A DNA stretch of 38,527 nucleotides, from assembly GCA_021847345.1 (NCBI GenBank), contig JAJZTW010000003.1:1-38527 (forward strand), in the 5' to 3' direction. Source of the DNA: Pseudomonadota bacterium. GTDB taxonomy: Bacteria > Pseudomonadota > Gammaproteobacteria > Burkholderiales > Burkholderiaceae_C. Made by a program: the position numbers and the translations under genes. Below the pieces are notes generated by a model, which did no database searches, had not been told where the DNA came from, and worked only from the letters and a program-made list of their open reading frames with translations. Positions 16,456 through 23,872 of this stretch are shown in pieces (position 1 is the stretch's first letter; the number at the start of each line of letters is the position of its first letter).

Positions 16456-18570
16456 TCAGCCCCTGCGCCTCCACAGCGTGACCTGCGACACCGTGTGCTG
16501 GAACTTGCGTCGCGTCTCACGGATCACGAACTCGACGTCGCGCGGCTCGCCGACGCGCTCGAAATGCTCGCCCAGCATCGCCTGCAGGCCGTCGAGGGTG
16601 CTGAAATTCTCGCCGTCCTTCTTGAAGCCGCCGATCCACTCTTCGCGCCGCGTGTGCTCGGCCAGCCAGGTGTAGGGCGACGCGATCAGCAGCAGTCCGC
16701 CCGGCACGATGCGCTGGTGCACCTCGCGCAGGAAGCGAGAAGGACTGTAGAGCCGGTCGATCAGGTTGGCCGCCAGCACGAGGTCGAAGCCGCTGTACAG
16801 GGGCTTGAGGTTGCAGGCATCGCCCTGCACGAATTCCACCCGCGACGCTGCGTCCTGCAGCCCGTATTCCTGCAGGGAGTGCTCGTGGTACGACACCAGC
16901 TCGCCCTCATCGGGCAGCTGGTAGCGTATGCGCTGCTGCTCGGCGAGCTGCGTGCCCACACCGACGAAGCGCGCGGAAAAGTCGATGCCCACGACATGCT
17001 CGAAATGTCGGGCCAGCTCGAAGCTCGCACGCCCCGTGGCGCATCCCAGGTCGAGGGCCCTGCGCATCGGTCGGCCCTGCATGGCGTCGGTCGCCAGTTG
17101 CGCCAGCGCGCGCGGGAAATTCGGAACGCCGAAGGCCTCGGCCCCCCAATGGAACTCGCAGTACTGCGACACCAGTGCGTCGGTCTCGTACATCGAAGCC
17201 TCCGGTGGCGGCGGCTTTTCGCCGACCACGTAGCGAAAACCGGCATGCTGGAAAAAATGCCGGCGGAACGCGTAGCGCGAAATCGGCAACGCCTGGTTGC
17301 CGCAGGAAATCCAGGAGCCACCTTTGATCAGGTTGTGGCGCTGGTCGAAGGTCGGTGTGGTGAAGTCGTCATACACCGGGTGCACGTCGAATCCCGGGAA
17401 CGGGTAGGTCGGCGTGTCCAGCCACTGCCACACATTGCCCACCACGTCGTGGAAGCGGCCATGCGCGAAGCGATCCACCGGGCACGAAGAGGCCCAATGA
17501 TCGAGCTCCAGGTTGGCCGTCGCGGGCAGCGCCTGCGGCCCGTCGGCGATGCCGGCGGCCAGGCGCAGCGCGTGCCATTCGTCCTCGCTGGGCAGGCGCA
17601 CCTGCAGGCCGTCGCGCGCCGACTTCCAGTTGCAGAACGCCTGCGCCTCGTGGAAATTCGTCTCCACCGGCCAGTTCCACGGCATGTCGACCACTTCGCA
17701 CATCAGGCGCAGCTTCCACGCCTCGCCGTCGCGCAGCCAGAAGGTCGGATGCGCGGCGTGCGCGAAGCGCTTCCACGCCGCGCCCTCCTCGCTCCACCAG
17801 GCGTCGTCGGCATAGCCACCGGCGTCGACGAACTCCAGGAACTCCTGGTTGCTGACCAGGTAGCGCGCGGCCTGGAACGCGGCCGTGCGCGCCTCGCGAT
17901 GCCCGAATTCATTGTCCCAGCCGTAGTAGCCGGCTTGCTCGCGATCGCGCCCCAGGCGAAAACTCGCCGCGTCCACCGCGAGCAGCTCGTTGCGCGGCGC
18001 CGGCCCGCTGTCGCGGCAGGGCTGCCAGTCCGGGTGGCTGCGCACGAACTCCAGACGGTGCTGGCGGATCAGCACCGACGAGGTCTCGAGATGGATTCGC
18101 TCGTGCTCGATGCCCATGAGCACCACCCACCAGGGGCTGTCCCAGCCGATCGGCGACGAGATCGGCAACTCGCGCAGCACCCGGTCCACGGTGGCGCGCA
18201 CGCGGTCGCGGTACGCGCGCACCTCGGCCGAGCTCGGCCAGTCGTAATGCGCCTCGTCGAGGTCGTCCCAGCTCATCTCGTCGACCCCGACCGCGAACAT
18301 CGACTCCAGTCGCGGGTCGACGCGCTGCTCGAGCACCCCGGCGAGGACCAGCTTGTTGATGAAAAAGGTCGCGGTATGGCCGAGATAGAAGATCAGCGGG
18401 TGGCGCAACGAGATCGGCTTGACGGTGTAGGCCTGCTCGCCCTGCAGAACTTCGAACAGTCGTTCGTAACGGTCGAAGGTGGCGTGGAAATCGGCAAGCA
18501 CGCGCTCGCGAAGGCGCTCGGGGTCGAGGTCGGCCAGCGCCAGGCTGCGCAGTGCGACGTCGGAATGCAT
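16456..18570 (-). CDS. ovoA: OvoA: 5-histidylcysteine sulfoxide synthase / 4-mercaptohistidine N-methyltransferase
   Basis: Makes ovothiol A. The iron-dependent part joins cysteine to histidine C5 with O2 to give the sulfoxide, and the C-terminal domain methylates the mercaptohistidine ring. It has 704 residues, the size of full OvoA. Order: DinB-like iron domain (about 20-175) with candidate ligands H65, H156 and H160 (GHTATFF and EHERIHLE); FGE-sulfatase-like domain (about 190-450) with VVGNVWQWLDTPTYPFPGFD and FRRHFFQHAGFRYV; SAM methyltransferase (about 460-704) with DLGCATG at 507-513. The fused methyltransferase points to ovothiol rather than ergothioneine synthesis (EgtB lacks it). GGAGG lies 9 bases upstream of ATG 18570, confirming the start over an upstream frame extension. 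It is divergent from pirin. Confidence 0.93.
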   Translation of the reverse strand: MHSDVALRSLALADLDPERLRERVLADFHATFDRYERLFEVLQGEQAYTVKPISLRHPLIFYLGHTATFFINKLVLAGVLEQRVDPRLESMFAVGVDEMSWDDLDEAHYDWPSSAEVRAYRDRVRATVDRVLRELPISSPIGWDSPWWVVLMGIEHERIHLETSSVLIRQHRLEFVRSHPDWQPCRDSGPAPRNELLAVDAASFRLGRDREQAGYYGWDNEFGHREARTAAFQAARYLVSNQEFLEFVDAGGYADDAWWSEEGAAWKRFAHAAHPTFWLRDGEAWKLRLMCEVVDMPWNWPVETNFHEAQAFCNWKSARDGLQVRLPSEDEWHALRLAAGIADGPQALPATANLELDHWASSCPVDRFAHGRFHDVVGNVWQWLDTPTYPFPGFDVHPVYDDFTTPTFDQRHNLIKGGSWISCGNQALPISRYAFRRHFFQHAGFRYVVGEKPPPPEASMYETDALVSQYCEFHWGAEAFGVPNFPRALAQLATDAMQGRPMRRALDLGCATGRASFELARHFEHVVGIDFSARFVGVGTQLAEQQRIRYQLPDEGELVSYHEHSLQEYGLQDAASRVEFVQGDACNLKPLYSGFDLVLAANLIDRLYSPSRFLREVHQRIVPGGLLLIASPYTWLAEHTRREEWIGGFKKDGENFSTLDGLQAMLGEHFERVGEPRDVEFVIRETRRKFQHTVSQVTLWRRRG

Positions 18571-18655
18571 GGCAAGGGACCTCCGTGGCGGCCTTTGCGA
18601 AGCCGCATCCAGTTCTTGGTGGTTTTTTCGATTATTGTTCAGGTCACGAACCGGC

Positions 18656-18685
18656 GTACGCCATGCATGATCGTGCATGGCGTAC
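18656..18685. promoter_or_regulatory. 30-bp palindrome between ovoA and pirin, candidate operator
   Basis: Perfect 12-bp arms GTACGCCATGCA and TGCATGGCGTAC around a 6-base TGATCG centre, 86 bases from the ovoA start and 38 bases from the pirin start. An AATAAT hexamer on the minus strand at about 18632-18637 could be the ovoA -10, which would put the palindrome over its -35 region. There is no T-run on either side, so it is not an intrinsic terminator. The length and symmetry suit a dimeric regulator site; which regulator is unknown. Confidence 0.55.
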
Positions 18686-18722
18686 AGCACGCACTCCAAC
18701 CATCGTCCGGAACCTTCACGAC

Positions 18723-19436
18723 ATGTCGCAGGAAATTCGTCGATCCGCTGAGCGTGGTCACGCCCAGCATGGGTGGCTCGACTCCCACCACAGCTTCAGC
18801 TTCGCGTCGTACTACGACCCTCGCCACATCCAGTTCGGCCCGCTGCGAGTGATCAACGAGGACCGCGTGCAGCCCGGCACGGGATTCGACGAGCATGGCC
18901 ATCGCGACATGGAGATCATCAGCTACATCCTCAGCGGGGAACTCGCGCACAAGGACTCGCTGGGCAATGGCTCGGTGATCCGCCCGGGCGACGTGCAGCG
19001 CATGAGCGCAGGCACCGGAGTGCGGCACAGCGAGTTCAACCCCTCGGACTCGCAAGCCGTGCACTTCCTGCAGATCTGGATCCAGCCGCACACGCAGGGA
19101 GTCGCACCGGACTACGAACAACGCCACTTCGACACGGCGTCCAGGCGCGCACGCCTGTGCCGCATCGTCGACGGCCAGGGCCGCGACGGAGCGCTGCGCA
19201 TGCAGCAGGACGCCAGCTTGTACGCGGGGCTGTTCGAGGCCGGCGAGGACTTCGAACTGCCGCTGCCGGCAGGGCGCCAGGCCTACGTGCATCTGGTGCG
19301 CGGCAGCCTGCAGGTCAACGGTGTGGAACTGCACACCGGCGACGCGCTCAAGCTGCGCCATGTCGACGCGGTGCGCCTGCGCGACGCCCGACAGGCCGAG
19401 GTGCTGGTATTCGACCTGCCGGACACCGGGGCCTGA
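18723..19436 (+). CDS. Pirin family protein (YhhW-like bicupin)
   Basis: 237-residue bicupin. The N-terminal cupin holds the pirin metal ligands: H58 and H60 (EHGHRDMEII), H102 and E104 (GTGVRHSEFN). The body HQFGPLRVINEDRVQPGTGFDEHGHRDMEIISY-like run is typical of YhhW, which shows quercetinase activity in vitro. The physiological substrate in bacteria is not settled. ATG 18723 (MSQEIRRS) is the family start; an in-frame ATG upstream lies inside the palindrome and is less likely. The gene is divergent from ovoA and shares its control region, which suggests co-regulation, but a direct role in ovothiol metabolism is only inference. Confidence 0.9.
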   Translation: MSQEIRRSAERGHAQHGWLDSHHSFSFASYYDPRHIQFGPLRVINEDRVQPGTGFDEHGHRDMEIISYILSGELAHKDSLGNGSVIRPGDVQRMSAGTGVRHSEFNPSDSQAVHFLQIWIQPHTQGVAPDYEQRHFDTASRRARLCRIVDGQGRDGALRMQQDASLYAGLFEAGEDFELPLPAGRQAYVHLVRGSLQVNGVELHTGDALKLRHVDAVRLRDARQAEVLVFDLPDTGA

Positions 19437-19466
19437 ATCCAGATCTGCGGCGGTGGCGTAAGAGCT

Positions 19467-19511
19467 GGCAGGCAGGCCGCGAACGGGCACGATGCCCACG
19501 GCCCGCCTGCC
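19467..19511. repeat. Nested inverted repeat upstream of ferritin-like gene
   Basis: Outer arms GGCAGGCAGGCC (19467-19478) and GGCCCGCCTGCC (19500-19511) pair with one mismatch. Inside is a smaller GGGCA-CGA-TGCCC hairpin. It lies between pirin and the ferritin-like gene. With no T-run, it may be a Rho-type 3' end structure for pirin or a regulatory leader for the next gene. Confidence 0.4.
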
Positions 19512-19539
19512 AACCCCGAACCCACCGATGGAGATCATG

Positions 19540-20121
19540 ATGCAAGCTTCCGACAAGTCCGCCACCCCCGCCGCGCAGGACCGCCGCGACTGGTTCAAGC
19601 GCTCCGGGCTGTTCGTCGCCGGGCTGAGCGCAGCGTCGGCGCTGGCGCTGCCCACTCGCAGTTTCGCCGCGTCGATGTCGAGCGACGACGACGTGAAAAT
19701 GCTCAACGTCGCGCTCGGGCTCGAGTACCAGGCCATCGCCGCCTACCAGGTCGGAGCCGAATCGGGACTGCTGCAAAAGCCCGTGCTGGCGGTGGCCGTC
19801 GAGTTCCAGGGCCAGCACAAGGCGCACGCCGGGATCCTCGAGGCCACGATCAGCAAGCTCGGCGGGACCCCGGTGATGGCGCGCAAGCCGGCCGAGTACG
19901 GCTTCCCCACCGACAAGCTGCACAACCAGGCCGACGTGCTGCGCTTCGCCGCTGGGCTCGAGAAGGGCGCGGCCAGCGCCTACCTGGGCACGGTGCCGCA
20001 GTTCCACAACCGCGACCTGGCGAAGGCCGCCGCGAGCATCCTGGGCGACGAGACCATGCACTGGGCGATCCTGCTCAACGCGCTGGGCGAGAACCCGGTG
20101 CCGGCGGCGTTCATCGCCTGA
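19540..20121 (+). CDS. Ferritin-like domain protein with Tat-type signal
   Basis: 193-residue predicted exported protein. The N-terminus has DRRDWFKRS followed by a hydrophobic run (GLFVAGLSAASALAL), resembling a twin-arginine signal, and a probable cleavage near SFAAS. The mature part is a four-helix bundle with candidate metal ligands E62 (GLEYQ), E88/H93/H96, E141 and E171/H174 (ETMH), as in the ferritin-like_2 (DUF4439-like) group. Folded, metal-loaded export by Tat would fit a diiron protein. GGAG lies 6 bases before ATG 19540; a tandem ATG at 19537 is also possible. It precedes the ECF sigma and anti-sigma genes by 68 bases and is a likely member or target of that regulon (inference). 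The exact function is unknown. Confidence 0.82.
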   Translation: MQASDKSATPAAQDRRDWFKRSGLFVAGLSAASALALPTRSFAASMSSDDDVKMLNVALGLEYQAIAAYQVGAESGLLQKPVLAVAVEFQGQHKAHAGILEATISKLGGTPVMARKPAEYGFPTDKLHNQADVLRFAAGLEKGAASAYLGTVPQFHNRDLAKAAASILGDETMHWAILLNALGENPVPAAFIA

Positions 20122-20189
20122 ACGCCACCGCCCCGGCGCGCTAACATGCCGCGCATCGCGGGCGGCCTTGCCCGCTCCCGTGCGACGGC

Positions 20190-20741
20190 ATGCCCGACCT
20201 GGAAAAACTGCTGGCCTTCACCGCCCTTGGCGACCGCGCCGCATTCGCCGAGCTGTACGAGGCGACGCGCCGGCGCGCCTGGGGCATCTGCCTGCGCCTG
20301 CTGCGCGAGCATGACCTGGCCGAGGACGCCATGCAGGACGCCTACGTGAAGATCTGGCACCAGGCGGGAAGCTATCGGCCGGCCGTCGGCAACGCCGAGG
20401 CCTGGCTGGCGGCCGTGGTCCGCAACACCTGCCTCGACCGCCTGCGCTCGCGCCGTCGCGAGCGCTCCGAGAGCCTCGACGAGCTGGCGCTGGCCGAACA
20501 CCTCGCCGATGCCGCGCCCGGCCCCGAGCAGCGCATGGAGGCGAGCCTGTCGCAGGGGCGCCTGCAGCAGTGCTTCGATGCGCTGAAGGCGCAGCAGCGC
20601 GAGCTGCTCACCGACTCCTACGTGCTGGGTCTGAGCCACGCCGAGCTTTCGGCACGGCGCGGCATGGCCCTGGGCACCGTCAAGACCATCATCCGGCGCT
20701 CGGTGCTGGCGCTGCGGGACTGCCTGGCGGGAGCGGCCTGA
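20190..20741 (+). CDS. ECF sigma factor (SigK/RpoE-like)
   Basis: 183-residue extracytoplasmic-function sigma factor. Region 2 runs over about 10-85, with DLAEDAMQDAYVKIWHQAGSY in region 2.2 and a Trp/Arg-rich 2.4. Region 4 at about 125-180 contains LSHAELSARRGMALGTVKTIIRRSVLALRD as the helix-turn-helix. It is paired with an RskA-type membrane anti-sigma gene whose ATG overlaps its stop (TGATG), a typical autoregulated pair. The region 4 sequence and partner suggest the SigK/RskA class. A small hairpin (20158-20175, GCGGGC/GCCCGC) precedes the start. The promoter it recognises cannot be derived with confidence here. Confidence 0.93.
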   Translation: MPDLEKLLAFTALGDRAAFAELYEATRRRAWGICLRLLREHDLAEDAMQDAYVKIWHQAGSYRPAVGNAEAWLAAVVRNTCLDRLRSRRRERSESLDELALAEHLADAAPGPEQRMEASLSQGRLQQCFDALKAQQRELLTDSYVLGLSHAELSARRGMALGTVKTIIRRSVLALRDCLAGAA

Positions 20742-21472
20742 TGAGACTCGAGCGCAACCCCGAGTTGCTGGACCGGCTCGCCGCGGATTACCTCACGGGC
20801 GGCATGGCGCCGGGCGCCCGGCGGCGTTTCGAGACCCTGCTGCGCACGCAGCCCGTGGCCGCGCAAAGCCTGCAGCGCTGGCGCGAGCGCCTGGAACAGG
20901 GGCTGCTTCCCGAGCACACGCCGCAGCGCGTGTGGCAGGCCGTGCAACAGCGCCTGGAGCCCGTGGCCGCGGATTCCGCCGCAGTGCGCGGCGCGCACGC
21001 CTGGGGCCTGCGCGCCTGGCGTGCGCTGGCGCTGGGCATGGGCGGCCTGGCCGCTGCCGCCGGCGCGCTGGTGCTCGCGCTGCTGCTGCAGCGCCCGGCG
21101 CTGCCGCCGGCGGGCCAGCCCGCCCAGCTCGTCGCGGTGCTGGCCGGGCCGGCCGGACACGCCGCGCTGCTGCATGTACGCGGCGCGCAGGCCTCGCTGA
21201 CGGCCATCGGCGAGCAAGCGGCGCCGCAGGGCAAGTCCTTCGAGCTGTGGGTACTGCCCGCGCAAGGCAAGCCGATCGCCGCCGGAGTGGTGCAACTGCA
21301 CGGCACCTTCCGCATGCCCATGCCGCCCACGCTGCTGGCCGCCGCGCTGCGGGCCAGGGGCTTCGCCATCAGCGTCGAGCCGCAGGGTGGCTCGCCGACC
21401 GGGCAACCCACCGGCCCGGTGACCTACGTCGGTCGGCAGGTGGCCAGCGCCGGGGCCCCCGCCGAGGGCTGA
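20741..21472 (+). CDS. RskA-family anti-sigma factor
   Basis: 243-residue single-pass membrane protein. The N-terminal 100 residues (LLDRLAADYLTGGMAPGARRRFETLL) form the sigma-binding part, without the HxxxCxxC zinc motif. One transmembrane helix follows at about 100-120 (LGMGGLAAAAGALVLALLL). The periplasmic RskA domain contains GKSFELWVLPAQGKPIAAGVV and the hallmark SVEPQGGSPTGQPTGPVTYVG. Family members hold the cognate ECF sigma factor at the membrane and release it after signal-driven proteolysis. Its stop is immediately adjacent to that of the convergent transporter gene, so there is no intergenic terminator between them. Confidence 0.92.
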   Translation: MRLERNPELLDRLAADYLTGGMAPGARRRFETLLRTQPVAAQSLQRWRERLEQGLLPEHTPQRVWQAVQQRLEPVAADSAAVRGAHAWGLRAWRALALGMGGLAAAAGALVLALLLQRPALPPAGQPAQLVAVLAGPAGHAALLHVRGAQASLTAIGEQAAPQGKSFELWVLPAQGKPIAAGVVQLHGTFRMPMPPTLLAAALRARGFAISVEPQGGSPTGQPTGPVTYVGRQVASAGAPAEG

Positions 21473-22336
21473 TCAGGCCACGCGCGCCAGCGCGGCGATG
21501 GCCAGCCCCGCGAGCAGCAGGCCAGCGCGGTTGATCCTGCTCGTCGGCTCACGCAGCCACAGCATGCCCAGCAGCGCGCTGAGCGCCACCACGCCGAGGT
21601 TCATGCCGGCGAACACGACCGCCGGGTTGGCGTGCAGCTCGATGTGGGCGCGGATGTAGCAATCGATGTTCGCGAAATTGAGCAGGCCGAGCACCACCCC
21701 GGCCCCGAGGCTGCGCGCATCGGCGCGCGCGCCGCGTGCCATGCGCCAGGCTTGCGCCACAGCCATGCAGGCGAAGGCCAGCACGAAGGACGTCTGCAGC
21801 GTGGTGCCGAAATCCCCGCCACGCAGCGCCACCAGCTTGAGCAGCACGTCGACCAACGCGTAGCCCACCCAGACGGCGCACAGCCACAGCGCCGAGCCCA
21901 GGCCCGGCGCGGCGCGCGCCGGCGTACGCGCCGGGCGCGCGAGCAGGGCCAGCATCGCCGGCAGGCCGAGCGCGAGCCCCACCAGCTGCCAGGCGTCGAC
22001 CCGCTGGCCGAACCAGGTGAACGCGGCCAGCAGCGAAAGCAGCAGCGAAAGTCGCTGCGCGGTATCGGCGCGCACGATGCCCGCGGTCTGCACCGCGCGC
22101 CCCATGATCAGGAACAGCCCCGGCAGCACGACCCCGAGTGCCAGCACGATGCCCCACGGCAGCGAACCCAGGGCGCGCGCGTCGAGGCGCGGGTGCAGCA
22201 GCAGCAGGCAGGAAATCCCTGCCGCCGCGTAGTTCCACAGCACGATCTGGCCGAGATCCAGGCGCCATGCCGCCGCCTGCCTGAGCCACAACGACACCGC
22301 AACACTGAAGCAGACGGCGAGTGCGAGCCAATGCAT
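21473..22336 (-). CDS. DMT-superfamily (EamA-like) membrane transporter
   Basis: 287-residue integral membrane protein with about ten hydrophobic segments, the pattern of the EamA/DMT metabolite exporter superfamily. The N-terminal half ends near ALLARPART and a second half begins at GLGSALWLCAVWVGYALVDVLLKL, consistent with the duplicated 5+5 fold. ATG 22336 (MHWLALAV) places the first helix directly after the start; upstream in-frame sequence is Arg-rich and unlikely to be translated. The substrate cannot be predicted. It is convergent with the anti-sigma gene (stops touching at 21470-21475) and downstream of the tRNA-Ser terminator. Confidence 0.8.
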   Translation of the reverse strand: MHWLALAVCFSVAVSLWLRQAAAWRLDLGQIVLWNYAAAGISCLLLLHPRLDARALGSLPWGIVLALGVVLPGLFLIMGRAVQTAGIVRADTAQRLSLLLSLLAAFTWFGQRVDAWQLVGLALGLPAMLALLARPARTPARAAPGLGSALWLCAVWVGYALVDVLLKLVALRGGDFGTTLQTSFVLAFACMAVAQAWRMARGARADARSLGAGVVLGLLNFANIDCYIRAHIELHANPAVVFAGMNLGVVALSALLGMLWLREPTSRINRAGLLLAGLAIAALARVA

Positions 22337-22400
22337 GAGCCGATTCCCCGCGCGATTCCCCGCGCCGGCACGCGACCGCGCGCCACGCGCAATGCCCAAC

Positions 22401-22425
22401 AAAAAGCCCGGGCGACGGCCCGGGC
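22401..22425 (-). terminator. Rho-independent terminator of tRNA-Ser
   Basis: On the minus strand GCCCGGGC-CGTC-GCCCGGGC forms an 8-bp perfect GC stem with a 4-base loop, followed directly by TTTTTGTT. It lies 9 bases beyond the encoded CCA end of the tRNA, which makes the assignment strong. Confidence 0.88.
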
Positions 22426-22433
22426 GACAAACC

Positions 22434-22524
22434 TGGCGGAGAGAGGGGGATTCGAACCCCCGAAGGGCTATTCACCCTTACACGCTTTCCAGGCGTGCGA
22501 CTTAAACCGCTCATCCATCTCTCC
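22434..22524 (-). tRNA. serT/serX-type: tRNA-Ser(GGA)
   Basis: Class II tRNA of 91 nt including the encoded CCA (22434-22436). The acceptor stem GGAGAGA/TCTCTCC is perfect. The D-arm contains GAGCGGTTTAAGTC. The anticodon stem CACGC/GCGTG encloses a loop CTGGAAA with anticodon GGA, reading UCC/UCU. The long variable arm AAGGGTGAATAGCCCTT marks serine, and the T-arm GGGGGTTCGAATCCCCC is canonical. A possible -10 TACGAT lies 12 bases upstream (22537-22542), and a strong terminator follows. The symbol is generic because naming varies between species. Confidence 0.97.
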
Positions 22525-22568
22525 GGGAAGCCTGACATCGTAGCAGCAGCCGCGAGGGCGTTGCCACG

Positions 22569-22603
22569 GCGAACCCATGGTTCGCATCCTGGGCGTGCCC
22601 AGG
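22569..22603. terminator. Tandem hairpins after proC
   Basis: Immediately after the proC stop lie two perfect hairpins: CCTGGGC/GCCCAGG (22588-22603) and GCGAACC-CAT-GGTTCGC (22569-22585). No T-run follows on the minus strand, so they are more likely a 3'-end stabiliser or Rho-associated end than an intrinsic terminator. They also separate proC from the tRNA-Ser promoter region. Confidence 0.4.
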
Positions 22604-22604
22604 C

Positions 22605-23450
22605 TCAGCCCCCGGAGTCGCGCTCCAGCGCGTCGGCCAGTTCCGCGGCGCGGCGCGCCGCGGCCTGCAGCGCGGCGTCGAAGGCGCCGGCCAGATCGCG
22701 CTGGCGCAGCACGTCCAGCGCGGCAGCGGTGGTTCCTCCCTTGCTCGTGACCTGCTCGCGCAACTGCGCAGGCGTGGACGGCGAGTCCGCGGCCAGCGCG
22801 GCGGCGCCCGACATGGTGCCCAGCGCCAGGCGCCGCGCGACGTCCTCGGACAAGCCCAGGCGCACGCCGGCGGCGATCAGCGACTCCAGCACGAGAAACA
22901 TGTACGCCGGCCCCGAGCCCGACACCGCGGTGACCGCGTCGAGCGCCGGTTCGCTGTCGACCCATACGAGTTCCCCGGTGGCACGCAGAACCTGCTCGGC
23001 CACCTCGCGCTCGGCAACGCCACATTGCGCATTGGCATACAGGCCCGAGACGCCACGCCCGATCAGCGCGGGCGTGTTCGGCATCGCGCGCACCACGCGC
23101 TGCGCCGCGGCCAGCCGAGCCACCGCCGCGCAGCGCACGCCGGCCATGATGCTCAGGTGCAACGCGCCAGCGCTCGCCGGCGCGCGCTCGCGCAGAGCCC
23201 GCGCCGCCTGCGCGAACTGCTGCGGCTTGACCGCCCAGACGACGACGTCGACCGATTCGAGCTGCGGCCCCGGCTCGGCCTGCGCCTGCACGCCGAAGCG
23301 TTCCCGCAGTTGCTCGCGCTGCGCGGCCAGCGGCTCGACCACGCGCAGGCGCGCGGGGTCGACGCCGCCGCGGCGAAGACCGCCGACGATGGCGCCCGCC
23401 ATGTTGCCGCCCCCGATGAAGGCGATGGTGATTTCGTGCATGCGTCGCAT
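22605..23450 (-). CDS. proC: Pyrroline-5-carboxylate reductase
   Basis: Last step of proline synthesis, NAD(P)H-dependent reduction of 1-pyrroline-5-carboxylate. It has 281 residues from ATG 23450. The Rossmann motif IAFIGGGNMAGAIVGGL is near the N-terminus. VVWAVKPQQF, MPNTPALIGRGVSGLY and the C-terminal signature TAVSGSGPAYMFLVLESLIAAGVRLGL with EQVTSKGGTTAAAL are diagnostic. A GAGG five bases before ATG 23450 supports that start; ATG 23441 (MHEITIAF) is the alternative. It stands alone, upstream of tRNA-Ser on the same strand. Confidence 0.96.
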   Translation of the reverse strand: MRRMHEITIAFIGGGNMAGAIVGGLRRGGVDPARLRVVEPLAAQREQLRERFGVQAQAEPGPQLESVDVVVWAVKPQQFAQAARALRERAPASAGALHLSIMAGVRCAAVARLAAAQRVVRAMPNTPALIGRGVSGLYANAQCGVAEREVAEQVLRATGELVWVDSEPALDAVTAVSGSGPAYMFLVLESLIAAGVRLGLSEDVARRLALGTMSGAAALAADSPSTPAQLREQVTSKGGTTAAALDVLRQRDLAGAFDAALQAAARRAAELADALERDSGG

Positions 23451-23872
23451 TATCGCCTCAGCCTGCACATATTCCGAAAGAAGAATACTCCCAGACAGCG
23501 GCAGGAATGCCCACAGGAGTGATAATCGATGACGATTTCATGAACGATTCATTCCACTTGGTGCCACGCCCACCGCGGACAAGCCCGCGGTGCAGGGGCC
23601 GGGCGGCGCGGTGCCCGCGTCGCGCAAGGGTTCCGCGGCACATGCCGCGATCGGACATGAGCCCACGATCCCGACGCCTACTCGGCGCCTGATGTGTCTG
23701 TTTTCCCGCCGATCGGCGACAATGAAACCTTGCTGTCGAAGCTGCCGGCCCGTTCCGGCCTCGTGCCAGGCGACGTACCAGACCGCGCCCGCTCCGCGCG
23801 GCCACTTGCGAAGGTACGCCGCCAGGTGAAGTGTTCCACGTCGTTCCACCTCATTTCCGGAGACTGCAAACC
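23451..23872. other. Intergenic region between proC and lrp
   Basis: 422 bases without a convincing gene; short frames here have no ribosome site or recognisable product. The proC-proximal 100 bases are relatively AT-rich and probably hold the proC promoter. A perfect inverted repeat CACCGCGG-N6-CCGCGGTG lies at 23571-23592. The rest should contain the lrp promoter, but I see no strong -35/-10 pair. GGAG at 23859-23862 is the probable lrp ribosome binding site. Confidence 0.5.

Noticed and set aside
16397..16474. Upstream extension of the PilZ gene to ATG 16474
   Set aside because: It would overlap the ovoA 3' end and adds residues without family similarity; MKNLLESLF is the more natural start.
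18571..18699. N-terminal extension of ovoA to 18699
   Set aside because: It runs through the palindrome, whereas ATG 18570 has a strong GGAGG ribosome site.
23507..23692. Small plus-strand frame (61 aa) in the proC-lrp gap
   Set aside because: No ribosome site, Arg/Pro-rich after 20 residues and no similarity that I recognise.
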